Shown: positions 17,883 to 27,132 of the stretch, one piece after another
Layout of the letters: every line of letters starts with the position of its first letter
Numbering within the stretch: the stretch's first letter is position 1
Source of the DNA: Nostoc foliaceum FACHB-393
Lineage (GTDB): Bacteria > Cyanobacteriota > Cyanobacteriia > Cyanobacteriales > Nostocaceae
NCBI RefSeq assembly: GCF_014698505.1
Contig: NZ_JACJTD010000031.1
Span: 1 to 64,000 of the forward strand
Reading direction: 5' to 3'
DNA: 64,000 nucleotides
The notes under the pieces: model-generated
What the model was told of the DNA's origin: nothing
Database searches by the model: none
The model's input: only the letters and a program-made list of their open reading frames with translations
Program-made: the position numbers and the translations under genes

Positions 17883-18093
17883 AGGTAAACCTCCTAGTAG
17901 ATGGGGTCATTGGGCATTGAACATTGGGAATAGGTAAAGAATTTAACTTTTGATCTTCTGCCTCTTGCCCCTATGCCCCTCATCCCCCGATAAGCTTCTA
18001 TTACACCCAAAAACTAAATACTTTTGAAATCATTCTCTTAATCAAGGTAATTTTCCCTAAAATCTATCAAGTGAGAGCGTGAGGCTATGAAGA

Positions 18094-18882
18094 TTGGACG
18101 ACAACTATCAAACTTACTTAAATCGGTTAGCACGACTGACGCTGCCAGAAACCCACAGATCCCAAGTCCAGCATATCCAGGAATCTTCTAAATTTCAGCC
18201 ACATTCTGGGTTGAGACAAGCAGCGTCCTTTCCTGGCTATACGCTAATTACACCGCCCGCAGGAGAAGAATCACAAAACTCTGCTTTCTATGCCAAATTA
18301 CAGACTTACCAACAGGAACTTTTACAGTTGCCTGTAAACCGTGATTTGATTGTGCCTCTACCTCCTGCTAGCTTCCATCTAACTTTAGCGGATTTAATTT
18401 GGGACAATGCTTACCTTGATGCCTGCGAAAAAAATCCCAAATTTGACGAGGAGTTACACTCTTGTTTAGCCGAAATGTTTCAGCAATATCAACAATTGAT
18501 GACAAATAGGAGTCATCCGATTAAATGGCAAATGCTGGGACTGATACTGATGCCAAGAGCTGTAGCCGTTTGTTTAGTACCTCAAGATGAACGCTGCTAC
18601 GAGGAAATTATTAAATTTCGTCGAACAATTTATCAAAATCCCAAGTTAATTGCTTTGGGTATTGAGCAGCATTATCACTTCACAGCCCATGTTACTTTAG
18701 CCTATTTTGGGGAGGTTTCATCTGATTTAGACCGCACAAGTTTTAGCACAATGCTTTCTCAATTGAATGAACAATGGCTGTTAAATTTGCCAGAATTTTT
18801 GATCAATCGCGTCGAATTGCGAAAGTTTGACAACATGACACGCTATTATCGTGAACCAGACTGGCCGATTTTAGATTTTTGA
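18094..18882 (+). CDS. DUF1868 protein, 2H phosphoesterase-like
   Basis: A 262-residue protein with two H-x-T motifs, FHLTLADLIWD at about residue 95 and AHVTLAYFGE at about 205. This is the hallmark of the 2H phosphoesterase (2'-5' RNA ligase/cyclic phosphodiesterase) superfamily to which DUF1868 belongs. Substrate is unknown. The frame opens right after a TGA, so the first usable start is TTG 18094; GTGAGG lies about ten bases upstream. An ATG at 18087 is out of frame. The start is thus non-canonical, or a single base has changed from ATG to TTG. No close partner gene; holA is divergent to the left. Confidence 0.75.
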   Translation: MDDNYQTYLNRLARLTLPETHRSQVQHIQESSKFQPHSGLRQAASFPGYTLITPPAGEESQNSAFYAKLQTYQQELLQLPVNRDLIVPLPPASFHLTLADLIWDNAYLDACEKNPKFDEELHSCLAEMFQQYQQLMTNRSHPIKWQMLGLILMPRAVAVCLVPQDERCYEEIIKFRRTIYQNPKLIALGIEQHYHFTAHVTLAYFGEVSSDLDRTSFSTMLSQLNEQWLLNLPEFLINRVELRKFDNMTRYYREPDWPILDF

Positions 18883-18984
18883 CCTGAAACCGGATCATCT
18901 GAACAACATGAAACTTGGGTTTACTAATATAGCGGTTTTCAGTTGAGTCCAATACAGAGCTAACAAGAACAGCCCCTTTCCTAA

Positions 18985-19180
18985 CTCTCTCCTACGAGGC
19001 TACGGTGTACACACATCTTTTTGCTGGGTGAAAAATGTGTATTGATCCCCCTAAATCCCCCTTAAAAAGGGGGACTTTGAGAGCTTTTTGCCCTCCCCTT
19101 TTTAAGGGGGTTGGGGGGATAAAAAGCCTGTAGAGCAACTCTAGAAGACTTGTGTATACACCGTAGCCTAAGAGGAGAGG
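18985..19180. mobile_element. MITE-like element with ~29-bp terminal inverted repeats
   Basis: The left end CTCTCCTACGAGGCTACGGT and the right end, read in inverse as CTCTCCTCTTAGGCTACGGT, are 29-bp terminal repeats with about four mismatches. Inside is a second nested hairpin: CCCCCTTAAAAAGGGGG at about 19058 and CCCCTTTTTAAGGGGG at about 19095. No coding capacity. It occupies most of the gap between the DUF1868 gene and the RDD gene. Confidence 0.7.
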
Positions 19181-19295
19181 GAAACGGAAAAACTTTTGTT
19201 GCTAGAAGCGGAGTAAGATTCAAAGCCTCTCTCTTTTTAGGAGAGAGGTAAAACTGTATTGTATATAAACGAAAAGTGCTATAGTTTTTTATTAT

Positions 19296-20081
19296 CTAAA
19301 ATTCTGGTTGTTGATATCCGAGGTAAACAGCTTCTAAAAAAACATCAGGTGTAACAGCTTCTGGCAACTTTTCTAAATTAATAATAGCTACAACTTGCTC
19401 GGCTAACTTTAGCGATAGCGAGGCTCTTGCCTTTAATGACATTGCACCACGTCGCTGCAAATACTCACGAATCACAGCAAAATCATCTGGCATCAATGGT
19501 GATAAATCGGCAATTTGTACTAACTGTTCATGAAGTATCTTTGCCTGTTCTGAAAGTGTCAATGTTGCAGATGCAGTGGGTGTTTGAGCTTGAATCACAA
19601 TTGTCCCAGCAGCCAAATCACCTAAGCGCTTTTCGCGGCTACCCAACATAATTAAAAAAGCGCCAATAAACAAAGTTTCATCAAAGGGTCGCAGTAAAGC
19701 ACGTAGCGTTGCTTGTTGTAGCCCGATTAGTCTACCATCATCTCGAACTACGCGAATTTTAGCAAACCGTTTACCAGGAGTTTGTCCAAACCATAAGGTT
19801 TCAAAAAAGACAAAATAGCTGATGTAAATTGCAAAAGCGATCAGAAAGAAAATTGCTATTAACCAAAGTCCTAAATTCTGAGCATTTGTAATTAAATCCT
19901 CAAAAAAATTGAACAATTGTGTCGAAAAAACAGTCCATGTAAGGAAAAAGACAAGCAAAGTTACAGCCAAAACTGTATAGTCAATCAGGAGTGCCAAAGC
20001 TCGATTACCGATTCCCGCTAGAGTGAATTCCAACTCTACACTTTCTGGAGTCTGGAATGTGATGCGATTAAAAAAGCGCAT
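19296..20081 (-). CDS. RDD family membrane protein
   Basis: A 261-residue protein with the RDD domain in residues 20-155. Arg near 27 is followed by LLIDYTVLAV in the first membrane helix, and the signature FGQTPGKRFAKIRVVRDDG follows the third. A C-terminal soluble helical part of about 90 residues (QAKILHEQLVQIADLS) faces the cytoplasm. RDD proteins are small-solute or ion-transport-like membrane proteins of mostly unknown role. It follows another membrane gene by 42 bp on the same strand, so the two are likely one transcript, divergent from a SpoIIM-family gene. This trio recurs in many bacteria and suggests one membrane-associated complex. Confidence 0.88.
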   Translation of the reverse strand: MRFFNRITFQTPESVELEFTLAGIGNRALALLIDYTVLAVTLLVFFLTWTVFSTQLFNFFEDLITNAQNLGLWLIAIFFLIAFAIYISYFVFFETLWFGQTPGKRFAKIRVVRDDGRLIGLQQATLRALLRPFDETLFIGAFLIMLGSREKRLGDLAAGTIVIQAQTPTASATLTLSEQAKILHEQLVQIADLSPLMPDDFAVIREYLQRRGAMSLKARASLSLKLAEQVVAIINLEKLPEAVTPDVFLEAVYLGYQQPEF

Positions 20082-20123
20082 ATAACTAATTCAAAATTAA
20101 TAGAGTTGGATTAAGGTGTTGAG

Positions 20124-20969
20124 TTAACGAAAATCTTGCGAGGGAGGTTCTCGTAATTGCAAACCTAGACCCTCACGCCGACTACGTAAGTCCAAGTATA
20201 AAACAGCTTTTAGTGCTTGCCAGAAGGGCATAATTAAAATTCCACCTATCAAGCTTCCAATCCAAGAAATCAAATACACAATAGAGTAGATAGCAGAACC
20301 TTGTTCAAGCCTTATTAAGAATAAGCTAGGTATATAGTTTAATACAAACAGCAATGGCAATGTAACGATAAAAGCAACTAAAACTACGCCCTGAATACGA
20401 AATACTGAGGCTTTAGTTAACTCCCAACTTCTGGCAACACTTTCGCCACCATTAATATTTTCTTCAACCGCTAAGGGCACTTCAGCTACTATCCAACGGG
20501 AGTAGAACCAAGTTAGTCCTAACAATACAATGCCTGCCGTTACAATTATTGCCAATGTGGTTGCAACTATAATGCTGGAAGTACCTAATATCCCTCCTAA
20601 TACTACTCCGATCAAGCCAGCTAGCACACCGCCTACGATCGCGAGTCCAAAATAAACTACCAGTAAAGATATACCTACTTGGAAACCAACTCTCAAAAAT
20701 GACCACAGACGTGGATTGATATGGCTGTTGGCTGTTTGGACACCTTCAGGTTGGTAAATCAATTCTCCAAAAGCCAAGCGAGAAATTAGTCCAGAAATGG
20801 CTGCATATTTTGCCCAGCCATAAATTGGAACTAGAATCCACAAGTGAGCGATCGCAGCCAGATTAAGATAAGTTTTTAGATGAGAACGATACAAGCGTAC
20901 CGCAGCACTGACAACGTTACCGATACTCAGTGGTTGTATGTGACCGGGAGATCCAAAGTTTTCAGACAT
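20124..20969 (-). CDS. Multi-pass membrane protein, unknown function
   Basis: A 281-residue protein with about six hydrophobic segments, including LLVVYFGLAIVGGVLAGLIG near 110 and IVATTLAIIVTAGIVLLG near 143. The N-terminal PLSIGNVVSAAVRLYRSHLK and the middle ARSWELTKASVFRI resemble YciC/DUF975-like membrane proteins, which often sit beside RDD and SpoIIM genes. ATG 20969 opens the frame. It is first in a two-gene unit with the RDD gene and divergent from the SpoIIM-family gene 80 bp away. Function unknown. Confidence 0.8.
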   Translation of the reverse strand: MSENFGSPGHIQPLSIGNVVSAAVRLYRSHLKTYLNLAAIAHLWILVPIYGWAKYAAISGLISRLAFGELIYQPEGVQTANSHINPRLWSFLRVGFQVGISLLVVYFGLAIVGGVLAGLIGVVLGGILGTSSIIVATTLAIIVTAGIVLLGLTWFYSRWIVAEVPLAVEENINGGESVARSWELTKASVFRIQGVVLVAFIVTLPLLFVLNYIPSLFLIRLEQGSAIYSIVYLISWIGSLIGGILIMPFWQALKAVLYLDLRSRREGLGLQLREPPSQDFR

Positions 20970-21049
20970 AATGGCAAATTTTCCTTGAAACTACGGAGAT
21001 GAATGTGAGGTTATCTTAAGCTAAGTTAAACTCAGTGTTCCCAAAATTC

Positions 21050-22003
21050 ATGAATATTCAACGTTGGATTGCACGACGAGAAGCAAATTGGCAGCGTCTG
21101 GATGCCCTACTAAGGCAGATAGAAAAAAAAGGGTTAAAGTCCCTACGGGCAGCAGAAATTAGAGAGTTAGCGAGTTTGTATCGTTCCGTAGCAGCAGACT
21201 TGGCACGTGCCCGCACTCAGCAAATTGGCAATACTTTGATCCAAAGTTTACAAACTTTAACAACTCGTGCCTACACGCAGATTTACCAAGGTTCGCGGCG
21301 ACAAGAATGGCAGGCAATTCTAGAATTTTACCGCTGGGGATTACCATCTGTAGTCCAGAAAACATTTGTATACATTGCTGCTGCAACGGCGCTGTTTCTA
21401 CTGGGGGCATTAGTGGCTTGGTGGTATTCTTGGCAAAACCCCAGCTTTATGCCTTTGATCGTACCTGAAAACTTGATTACCAAGGTGCGAGATGAGCATA
21501 AATTATGGATGGGGTCAATTGTCGGCATTGAACCCCTGGCATCCAGCGGTATTATGATCAATAATCTATCGGTGTCTTTTGGGGCTGTCGCTGGTGGGAT
21601 CACGGCTGGGCTATACACAGCCTATTTGATGGTATTTAATGGCTTATTGATTGGTGCTGTTAGCACTTTGGTGGGTCAAAATAATCTGGCTTATCCATTT
21701 TGGGCGTTTGTGTTGCCGCATGGTTCCTTAGAATTACCTGCGATCTTTTTTGCTGGGGGTGCAGGATTTTTATTAGCAAGAGCAATTGTATTTCCTGGTA
21801 AATATCGCCGTGGGGAAGCACTGAAATTCTATGGTTCTCAGGCGGTGCAGCTAGTATTTGGGATTGTACCAATGCTGATTATTGCTGGTGCGATCGAAGG
21901 CTTTTTTTCACCTAATCCCAGCGTACCTGATGCGATTAAATATCTGGCAGGAATAGGATTATTTGTACTTTTGGTAATGTATTGTAGCCGCAAACAAAGA
22001 TGA
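21050..22003 (+). CDS. SpoIIM (stage II sporulation protein M)-family membrane protein
   Basis: A 317-residue protein: a soluble N-terminal helical part (RREANWQRLDALL; ELASLYRSVAADLARAR) followed by a membrane domain with about five helices from residue 95. SVSFGAVAGGITAGLYTAYL and the LPHGSLELPAIFFAGGAG motif typify SpoIIM/DUF95 proteins. Cyanobacteria do not sporulate, so the name reflects only homology. I use ATG 21050 rather than GTG 21035, because residues from MNIQRWIARRE onward look conserved. It is divergent from the membrane/RDD pair. Confidence 0.87.
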   Translation: MNIQRWIARREANWQRLDALLRQIEKKGLKSLRAAEIRELASLYRSVAADLARARTQQIGNTLIQSLQTLTTRAYTQIYQGSRRQEWQAILEFYRWGLPSVVQKTFVYIAAATALFLLGALVAWWYSWQNPSFMPLIVPENLITKVRDEHKLWMGSIVGIEPLASSGIMINNLSVSFGAVAGGITAGLYTAYLMVFNGLLIGAVSTLVGQNNLAYPFWAFVLPHGSLELPAIFFAGGAGFLLARAIVFPGKYRRGEALKFYGSQAVQLVFGIVPMLIIAGAIEGFFSPNPSVPDAIKYLAGIGLFVLLVMYCSRKQR

Positions 22004-22412
22004 AAAACTTTAGATATCAGCGGATTGGTAAACTCGAAAAATATTTTAGAATAAGGTAAATAATTTTCAGTTAAGACTTCACCGAGTTAGGACTTAACTA
22101 TGTAAGAAAATTATCATAATTTGAAACTAGGATAATCATGGTAAAAACACTTGACGGTAGGTGAGATTTTTGGGTGGTTAAAGGTGACTCTGTAATACAG
22201 CAGTTTTTAAGTTGGTGAGTTCAAAAATACCCCACCTGCGCTGTCGCGTACCCTCGCCGATGCCTTAGGGAGAAAGAATTGGTTTCGATGCTGTTTATGC
22301 AGTCCTACTTGCCAAAAAGAACAGTTGAAATATTTCTCAGATTGATATATTCGTATTTGCTAATTACATAGCTCAGTCCAGGTATATTTTGGCTGAGGAA
22401 TGCATCAATTTT
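22004..22412. other. Intergenic region left of the Pho box
   Basis: No gene seen. Contains a GC-rich dispersed-repeat fragment near 22230-22270 (CCACCTGCGCTGTCGCG). The pst promoter region proper lies to the right. Confidence 0.4.
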
Positions 22413-22454
22413 GATTAACCTTTAATTAACTAAAATTTAACTCACGCATTAACT
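22413..22454 (+). promoter_or_regulatory. Pho box upstream of pstS
   Basis: Four TTAAC direct repeats at 22415, 22426, 22437 and 22449, spaced 11, 11 and 12 bases. This is the pattern bound by the PhoB-type regulator SphR in cyanobacteria. It ends about 125 bp before the pstS ATG, a normal distance, and predicts induction under phosphate starvation. Confidence 0.75.
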
Positions 22455-22577
22455 GGTCATGTCATCTTCTTGACTATGGACAGCCGGGTTATTCACTAAA
22501 TTTTTAACTAGAAAAAATAGTTATGTATTGAGGTGAATTAACGGAAATTTAATGTCCAACAAACTAGGAATGTTTTT

Positions 22578-23591
22578 ATGAACAAGATGAACTTTAAGCT
22601 TAACAGCCTGACAGTATTAGGTATAGTCTCATTAGTAGCCGCCACCTTTAGTGTATCAATATCTGCGGTTCATTCCCAAAGCGTCAGCACAGTTACAGTT
22701 GATGGTTCTAGCACCGTTTTCCCAATTACGGAAGCAGCAGCGGAAGACTTCCAAAAGGCGCAAAGAGGTAGAGTCAGAGTTACAGTGGGCGTTTCTGGTA
22801 CTGGCGGCGGCTTCAAAAAGTTCTGTCGTGGCGAGACAGACATCTCTGGTGCATCTCGCCCCATCCTACAAAAAGAAATCGATGCTTGCAAAGCTGCGGG
22901 GATTCGTTATATTGAACTACCAGTAGCTTATGATGCTTTAACAGTAGTGGTTCACCCCCAAAATTCCTGGGCAAAAAATCTCACAGTCGCCGAATTGAAG
23001 AAAATGTGGGAACCTGGGGCACAGGGTAAAGTCAACAACTGGAATCAGATTCGCAACGGATTCCCTAATGCACCACTGAAGTTGTTTGGCCCTGGTGCAA
23101 ACTCTGGAACCTTCGATTACTTTACCGAAGCTGTTGTTGGCAAAGCCAAGTCTAGTCGGGGTGACTTTACTGCTAGCGAAGATGACAACGTACTTGTACA
23201 AGGTGTTAGCCGTGATAAGAACGCCCTTGGTTACTTCGGTTATGCTTATTACGCAGAAAACAAAAATAAACTAAAGGCAGTGCCAGTTAACGGCGTATTG
23301 CCTTCGGAAGCGACAGTGAAAAATGGTAGTTACAATCCACTATCTCGCCCCATTTTTATCTATGTCAGTTCTAAGTCTATTGACAAGCCAGAAGTAAAGC
23401 AGTTTGTGCAATTTTACTTGCAGAATGCAGCTAAGTTCTCTCAAGAAGTAAAGTACGTTGCTCTGCCAGCATCAGCATATACTACCGCCCAGAATCACTT
23501 CAATAAAAAGAGATATGGCACGATTTTTGGTGGACAAGAATCGGTTGGGCTGAAGATTGAAGAATTATTAAGCCGTGAAGCTAAAGAATAA
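22578..23591 (+). CDS. pstS: Phosphate ABC transporter substrate-binding protein PstS
   Basis: A 337-residue periplasmic phosphate receptor. Residues 1-33 form a signal peptide (hydrophobic VLGIVSLVAATFSVSISA). The mature part starts near VSTVTVDGSSTVFPITEA, whose Ser/Thr residues bind phosphate. GVSGTGGGFKKFCRGETDI and GANSGTFDYFTE are further binding-loop hallmarks. It heads the pstSCAB cluster downstream of a Pho box. ATG 22578 lies seven bases after a weak AGGAA; an in-frame ATG three codons later is an alternative start. The gap to pstC is 111 bp. Confidence 0.93.
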   Translation: MNKMNFKLNSLTVLGIVSLVAATFSVSISAVHSQSVSTVTVDGSSTVFPITEAAAEDFQKAQRGRVRVTVGVSGTGGGFKKFCRGETDISGASRPILQKEIDACKAAGIRYIELPVAYDALTVVVHPQNSWAKNLTVAELKKMWEPGAQGKVNNWNQIRNGFPNAPLKLFGPGANSGTFDYFTEAVVGKAKSSRGDFTASEDDNVLVQGVSRDKNALGYFGYAYYAENKNKLKAVPVNGVLPSEATVKNGSYNPLSRPIFIYVSSKSIDKPEVKQFVQFYLQNAAKFSQEVKYVALPASAYTTAQNHFNKKRYGTIFGGQESVGLKIEELLSREAKE

Positions 23592-23702
23592 GCTTAATTG
23601 TCAATTTTGAATTAGTTCAAAATCTGCAATTCATCAAAGGGAGGTGTAGTACCTCTCTTTGCCTATTTAAATTTATCATCTCAGGAGCGATCGCATCCCA
23701 GC

Positions 23703-24617
23703 ATGAGTAGTGCAAAACAAACTCAACTTTCTCGAAAGCTAGTGCGTGATTTGCAAGAACGGGCAATTGAGTCTGTCTTGTTTTTGGCGGCACTTTCTTC
23801 TGTGGCAACAACAGTAGCTATTCTTGGTATATTATTTTACGAATCTATACTATTTTTCCAGAAAGTATCTTTATGGAAATTCCTGACAGATACTCAATGG
23901 ACACCTTTATTTGATGACAAGCATTACGGTATTTTGCCGCTGGTGACAGGAACTTTAGTTACCACATTAGTTGCTTTATTAGTAGCAGTACCACTAGGTA
24001 CGATTATTGCTATTTACCTGAGTGAATTTGCTTCACCCATCGTTCGGGAAATTGTCAAGCCAGCTTTAGAACTGCTAGCGGGTATTCCCACAGTAGTTTA
24101 CGGTTATTTTGCCCTCTTATTTCTCACACCAATGTTGCAGGTAATTCTGCCAGATTTACCTGGTTTTAGTATGTTAAGTGCGGGACTCGTCATCGGCATT
24201 ATGATTATTCCTTATGTTAGTTCCCTGAGTGAAGATGCCATGCGTACAGTACCCGCACATATACGCGAGGCTTCTTATGCAATGGGGGCTACCCGCTTTC
24301 AGACAGCTTTGCGAGTCGTATTACCAGCTTCTATTTCTGGCATCTCTGCGGCTTACATTTTGGGTATTTCTCGTGCGATCGGTGAAACTATGATAGTGGC
24401 TATTGCTGCGGGTGGACAACCAAACCTGACCCTTAACCCGATGGAACCAGCCGCTACAATGACAGCCTACATTGTATCGGTGAGTCTCGGCGACCTACCT
24501 CATGGCAGCCTGGAATATCAGACCATCTTTGCAGTTGGACTCACGTTAGTGCTAATGACTTTAGTCTTCAACATCATTGGTCATTTTCTCACCAAGCGCT
24601 ATCGAGAAATTTATTGA
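23703..24617 (+). CDS. pstC: Phosphate ABC transporter permease PstC
   Basis: A 304-residue inner-membrane permease with about six helices. It has the family's EAA-type coupling loop (IREASYAMGATRFQTALRVV), which contacts PstB, and GIPTVVYGYFALLFLTP in the second half. It pairs with PstA to form the phosphate channel. The stop is separated by one base from the pstA ATG, indicating translational coupling. Confidence 0.93.
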   Translation: MSSAKQTQLSRKLVRDLQERAIESVLFLAALSSVATTVAILGILFYESILFFQKVSLWKFLTDTQWTPLFDDKHYGILPLVTGTLVTTLVALLVAVPLGTIIAIYLSEFASPIVREIVKPALELLAGIPTVVYGYFALLFLTPMLQVILPDLPGFSMLSAGLVIGIMIIPYVSSLSEDAMRTVPAHIREASYAMGATRFQTALRVVLPASISGISAAYILGISRAIGETMIVAIAAGGQPNLTLNPMEPAATMTAYIVSVSLGDLPHGSLEYQTIFAVGLTLVLMTLVFNIIGHFLTKRYREIY

Positions 24618-24618
24618 T

Positions 24619-25542
24619 ATGACAACTCTTAATATTCAAGAAGTCCGTAAGACTATTAGCCGGAATAAGCGATCGCAATATATTTTCAACATTATTGGCA
24701 TATTGTCAATGCTGTTTGGTATCGTCACATTACTGGCACTATTGTTTGATTTAATTACCGATGGTTTCCCACGTCTTTCGTGGCAATTTTTGACTTCGTT
24801 TCCTAGTCGCAGGGCGGAAGAAGCAGGTATTCTCTCAGCTTGGGTGGGAACGCTCTTGGTAATGTTTGTAACGTCTTTAGTAGCCATACCCATTGGTATA
24901 GCATCAGGTATTTACCTAGAAGAGTATGCCCGAAAAAATTGGTTGTCTGATGTAATTGAAATTAATGTCACCAACTTAGCTGGTGTTCCCTCAATTATTT
25001 ACGGACTTTTGGCTTTGGGTGTATTTGTTTATGGGTTCAATTTCGGTCGAAGCATTATTACCGCTGGGTTTACCTTGGCGTTATTGGTTTTACCAGTGGT
25101 GATCGTTTCTACTCGCGAGGCTCTGCGTGCTATACCAAATAGTATCCGTGAAGCTGCCTATGCAACTGGGGCTTCTAAATGGCAAATGATTTGGGATCAT
25201 ATTTTGCCTTACTCAACAGGCACAATTCTCACTGGGATTATTGTTGCCTTGGCACGAGCTATTGGTGAAACTGCACCCCTAATTACCATTGGTGCGCTCA
25301 CATTTATAGCCTTCTTACCAGAACCACCAATTACTGGGCAGTTTCCCTACATCTCATTGTCTTGGTTACTCGCTCCGTTTACAGTTATGCCCATTCAAAT
25401 GTTCGATTGGGTATCTCGTCCCCAAGCTGAGTTTCAGGTGAATGCAGCAGCAGCAGGTATTGTTCTAATTGCTATTACTTTGGCTATGAACGCTGTAGCA
25501 ATTTATATTCGCTATCGTTTACGCAAAAAAATCAAATGGTAG
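24619..25542 (+). CDS. pstA: Phosphate ABC transporter permease PstA
   Basis: A 307-residue permease with about six helices, GVPSIIYGLLALGVFV and the EAA-type loop IREAAYATGASKWQMIWDHI. ATG 24619 is chosen because it follows the pstC stop by one base. Upstream in-frame codons belong to the pstC 3' end. Its end overlaps the pstB start by seven bases (ATGGTAG), so A and B are translationally coupled. Confidence 0.93.
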   Translation: MTTLNIQEVRKTISRNKRSQYIFNIIGILSMLFGIVTLLALLFDLITDGFPRLSWQFLTSFPSRRAEEAGILSAWVGTLLVMFVTSLVAIPIGIASGIYLEEYARKNWLSDVIEINVTNLAGVPSIIYGLLALGVFVYGFNFGRSIITAGFTLALLVLPVVIVSTREALRAIPNSIREAAYATGASKWQMIWDHILPYSTGTILTGIIVALARAIGETAPLITIGALTFIAFLPEPPITGQFPYISLSWLLAPFTVMPIQMFDWVSRPQAEFQVNAAAAGIVLIAITLAMNAVAIYIRYRLRKKIKW

Positions 25543-26330
25543 AAATTGCATCATCAACCCTAGAAAAATCCATCAAAGCTTCCGTCAATTATCTGAATTT
25601 CTACTACGGTGGAACAGTCCACGCTCTTAAAGACATTAATCTGTTAGTGGGTGAAAAACAAGTAACGGCGCTGATTGGCCCTTCTGGATGTGGTAAAACC
25701 ACTCTGTTACGTTGTTTTAATCGAATGCACGATCTATATCCTGGAAATAGCTATAAGGGGGAAATCACTCTCGAACCAGATGGGATTAACCTGCTCAGTA
25801 ATAAGGTTGACCCAATCGAGGTGCGGATGCGGATTAGTATGGTATTTCAAAGGCCTAATCCCTTTCCTAAGTCCATTTACGAAAATGTGGCTTATGGTTT
25901 GAAGGTGCGGGGTGAATCTAAACGTACAATCCTTGATGAGAAGGTGGAGAAAGCTTTGCATGAGGCAGCTTTGTGGAATGAAGTCAAGGATCGCTTGAAT
26001 GATTTAGCTTTTAACCTTTCTGGTGGTCAACAGCAGCGGTTGTGCATCGCCCGCGCTTTGGCGACTGACCCTGAGATTGTTCTATTTGATGAGCCGACAT
26101 CAGCTTTAGACCCCATAGCTACCGCCAGTATTGAAGAGTTGATTGATCAATTGAAAGAAACGGTGACGATTTTGATTGTGACTCACAATATGCAGCAGGC
26201 CGCTCGTGTTTCTGATTACACTGCGTTTATGTATTTAGGTGAGTTGGTGGAATTTGATCGGACAGAAAAGATTTTTAATCACCCCTTGAAGCAACAAACG
26301 GCAGACTATGTGAATGGTCGTTTTGGATAA
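25536..26330 (+). CDS. pstB: Phosphate ABC transporter ATPase PstB
   Basis: A 264-residue ATPase with every canonical motif: Walker A GPSGCGKTT, Q-loop MVFQRPNPFP, signature LSGGQQQR, Walker B VLFDEPTSALDP and switch histidine in VTHNM. It powers the PstCA channel. A strong terminator follows at 26473, closing the pstSCAB operon. Confidence 0.95.
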   Translation: MVEIASSTLEKSIKASVNYLNFYYGGTVHALKDINLLVGEKQVTALIGPSGCGKTTLLRCFNRMHDLYPGNSYKGEITLEPDGINLLSNKVDPIEVRMRISMVFQRPNPFPKSIYENVAYGLKVRGESKRTILDEKVEKALHEAALWNEVKDRLNDLAFNLSGGQQQRLCIARALATDPEIVLFDEPTSALDPIATASIEELIDQLKETVTILIVTHNMQQAARVSDYTAFMYLGELVEFDRTEKIFNHPLKQQTADYVNGRFG

Positions 26331-26472
26331 GAATATTTTATAGAAAACTAAAAGCTTGCTATATCTAGTTTATCGCCCCTTCAAGCGATGCCTACGAGCG
26401 GGTAAAGCGATCGCACTTTGCGAAAATAGAACAAGTTTAGCTAAGAATGATAATCACTTAAAAGTTGCGAAA

Positions 26473-26513
26473 AAGCGCCTGCGATCGACAGGCGCTTTAT
26501 TTTTTTATTTTTG
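26473..26513 (+). terminator. Strong rho-independent terminator of the pst operon
   Basis: AAAGCGCCTG (26473-26482) and CAGGCGCTTT (26490-26499) form a perfect 10-bp stem with a 7-base loop, followed by ATTTTTTTATTTTT. It is 140 bp after pstB and separates it from the second pstB gene. Confidence 0.9.
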
Positions 26514-26786
26514 TAGGAAATTTAATGATGATTAGAGTTTTTAAGTATCTAGTGAGTCTCTGAGGCTGAGGATAGAACAAAAAATCTTAAAACATAGACT
26601 ATACAAGCATTTCAAACCCACATTCCGTACTTTGAACTTTCACAGTTCCTACGATGGTAGTAAACTAGTACACTGTAGCGGAAGTTTGCCCTAACTTTAT
26701 TTAACAAGGGGATTTTGCCCGTTCCGAGATTTAGTTTAACCCAGACATAGCTTCCAAAAGCTAAAAATAGTTGTTGCATTTTACAT

Positions 26787-26892
26787 ACAGCGGTTCTCGT
26801 TTACGTGAGGTACACCCGTAGGGGCACGGCACTGCCGTGCCCCTACACCTGGCGATATAATGTTGTACCGCATCTGAGTGGGAACCGCTATA
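26787..26892. mobile_element. MITE-like palindromic element between the two pstB genes
   Basis: The outer ends AGCGGTTC (26789) and GAACCGCT (ends 26889) are inverted, with partial pairing continuing to GGTACA/TGTACC. The centre is a perfect palindrome GTAGGGGCACGGCA-C-TGCCGTGCCCCTAC at 26818-26846. No coding capacity. The remaining gap (26331-27535) is AT-rich and holds only the tiny frame at 27133. Confidence 0.65.
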
Positions 26893-27132
26893 TTCTTCTA
26901 TATGATCTTGAATAAAAAGCACCGAAAAGTTAATTAATGAAGTTATTTTAGCTAAACATAATCGACTTATAGCAGTTGAGCCAATATTTTTAATTAAAAG
27001 AAAACACGCTATCTAAATATTATCAAAAATTTTCAGCCTGAACTATAACAACAGAAAAACGTAATTAAAAATATCATGAGCAGTGAGGCATTTTTTAGCA
27101 ACTAATCTTTTTAATGAGGAGGTACTAATCTA

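Noticed and set aside
21050..22003. Sporulation role for the SpoIIM-family gene
   Set aside because: Cyanobacteria do not sporulate; only the membrane fold is shared.
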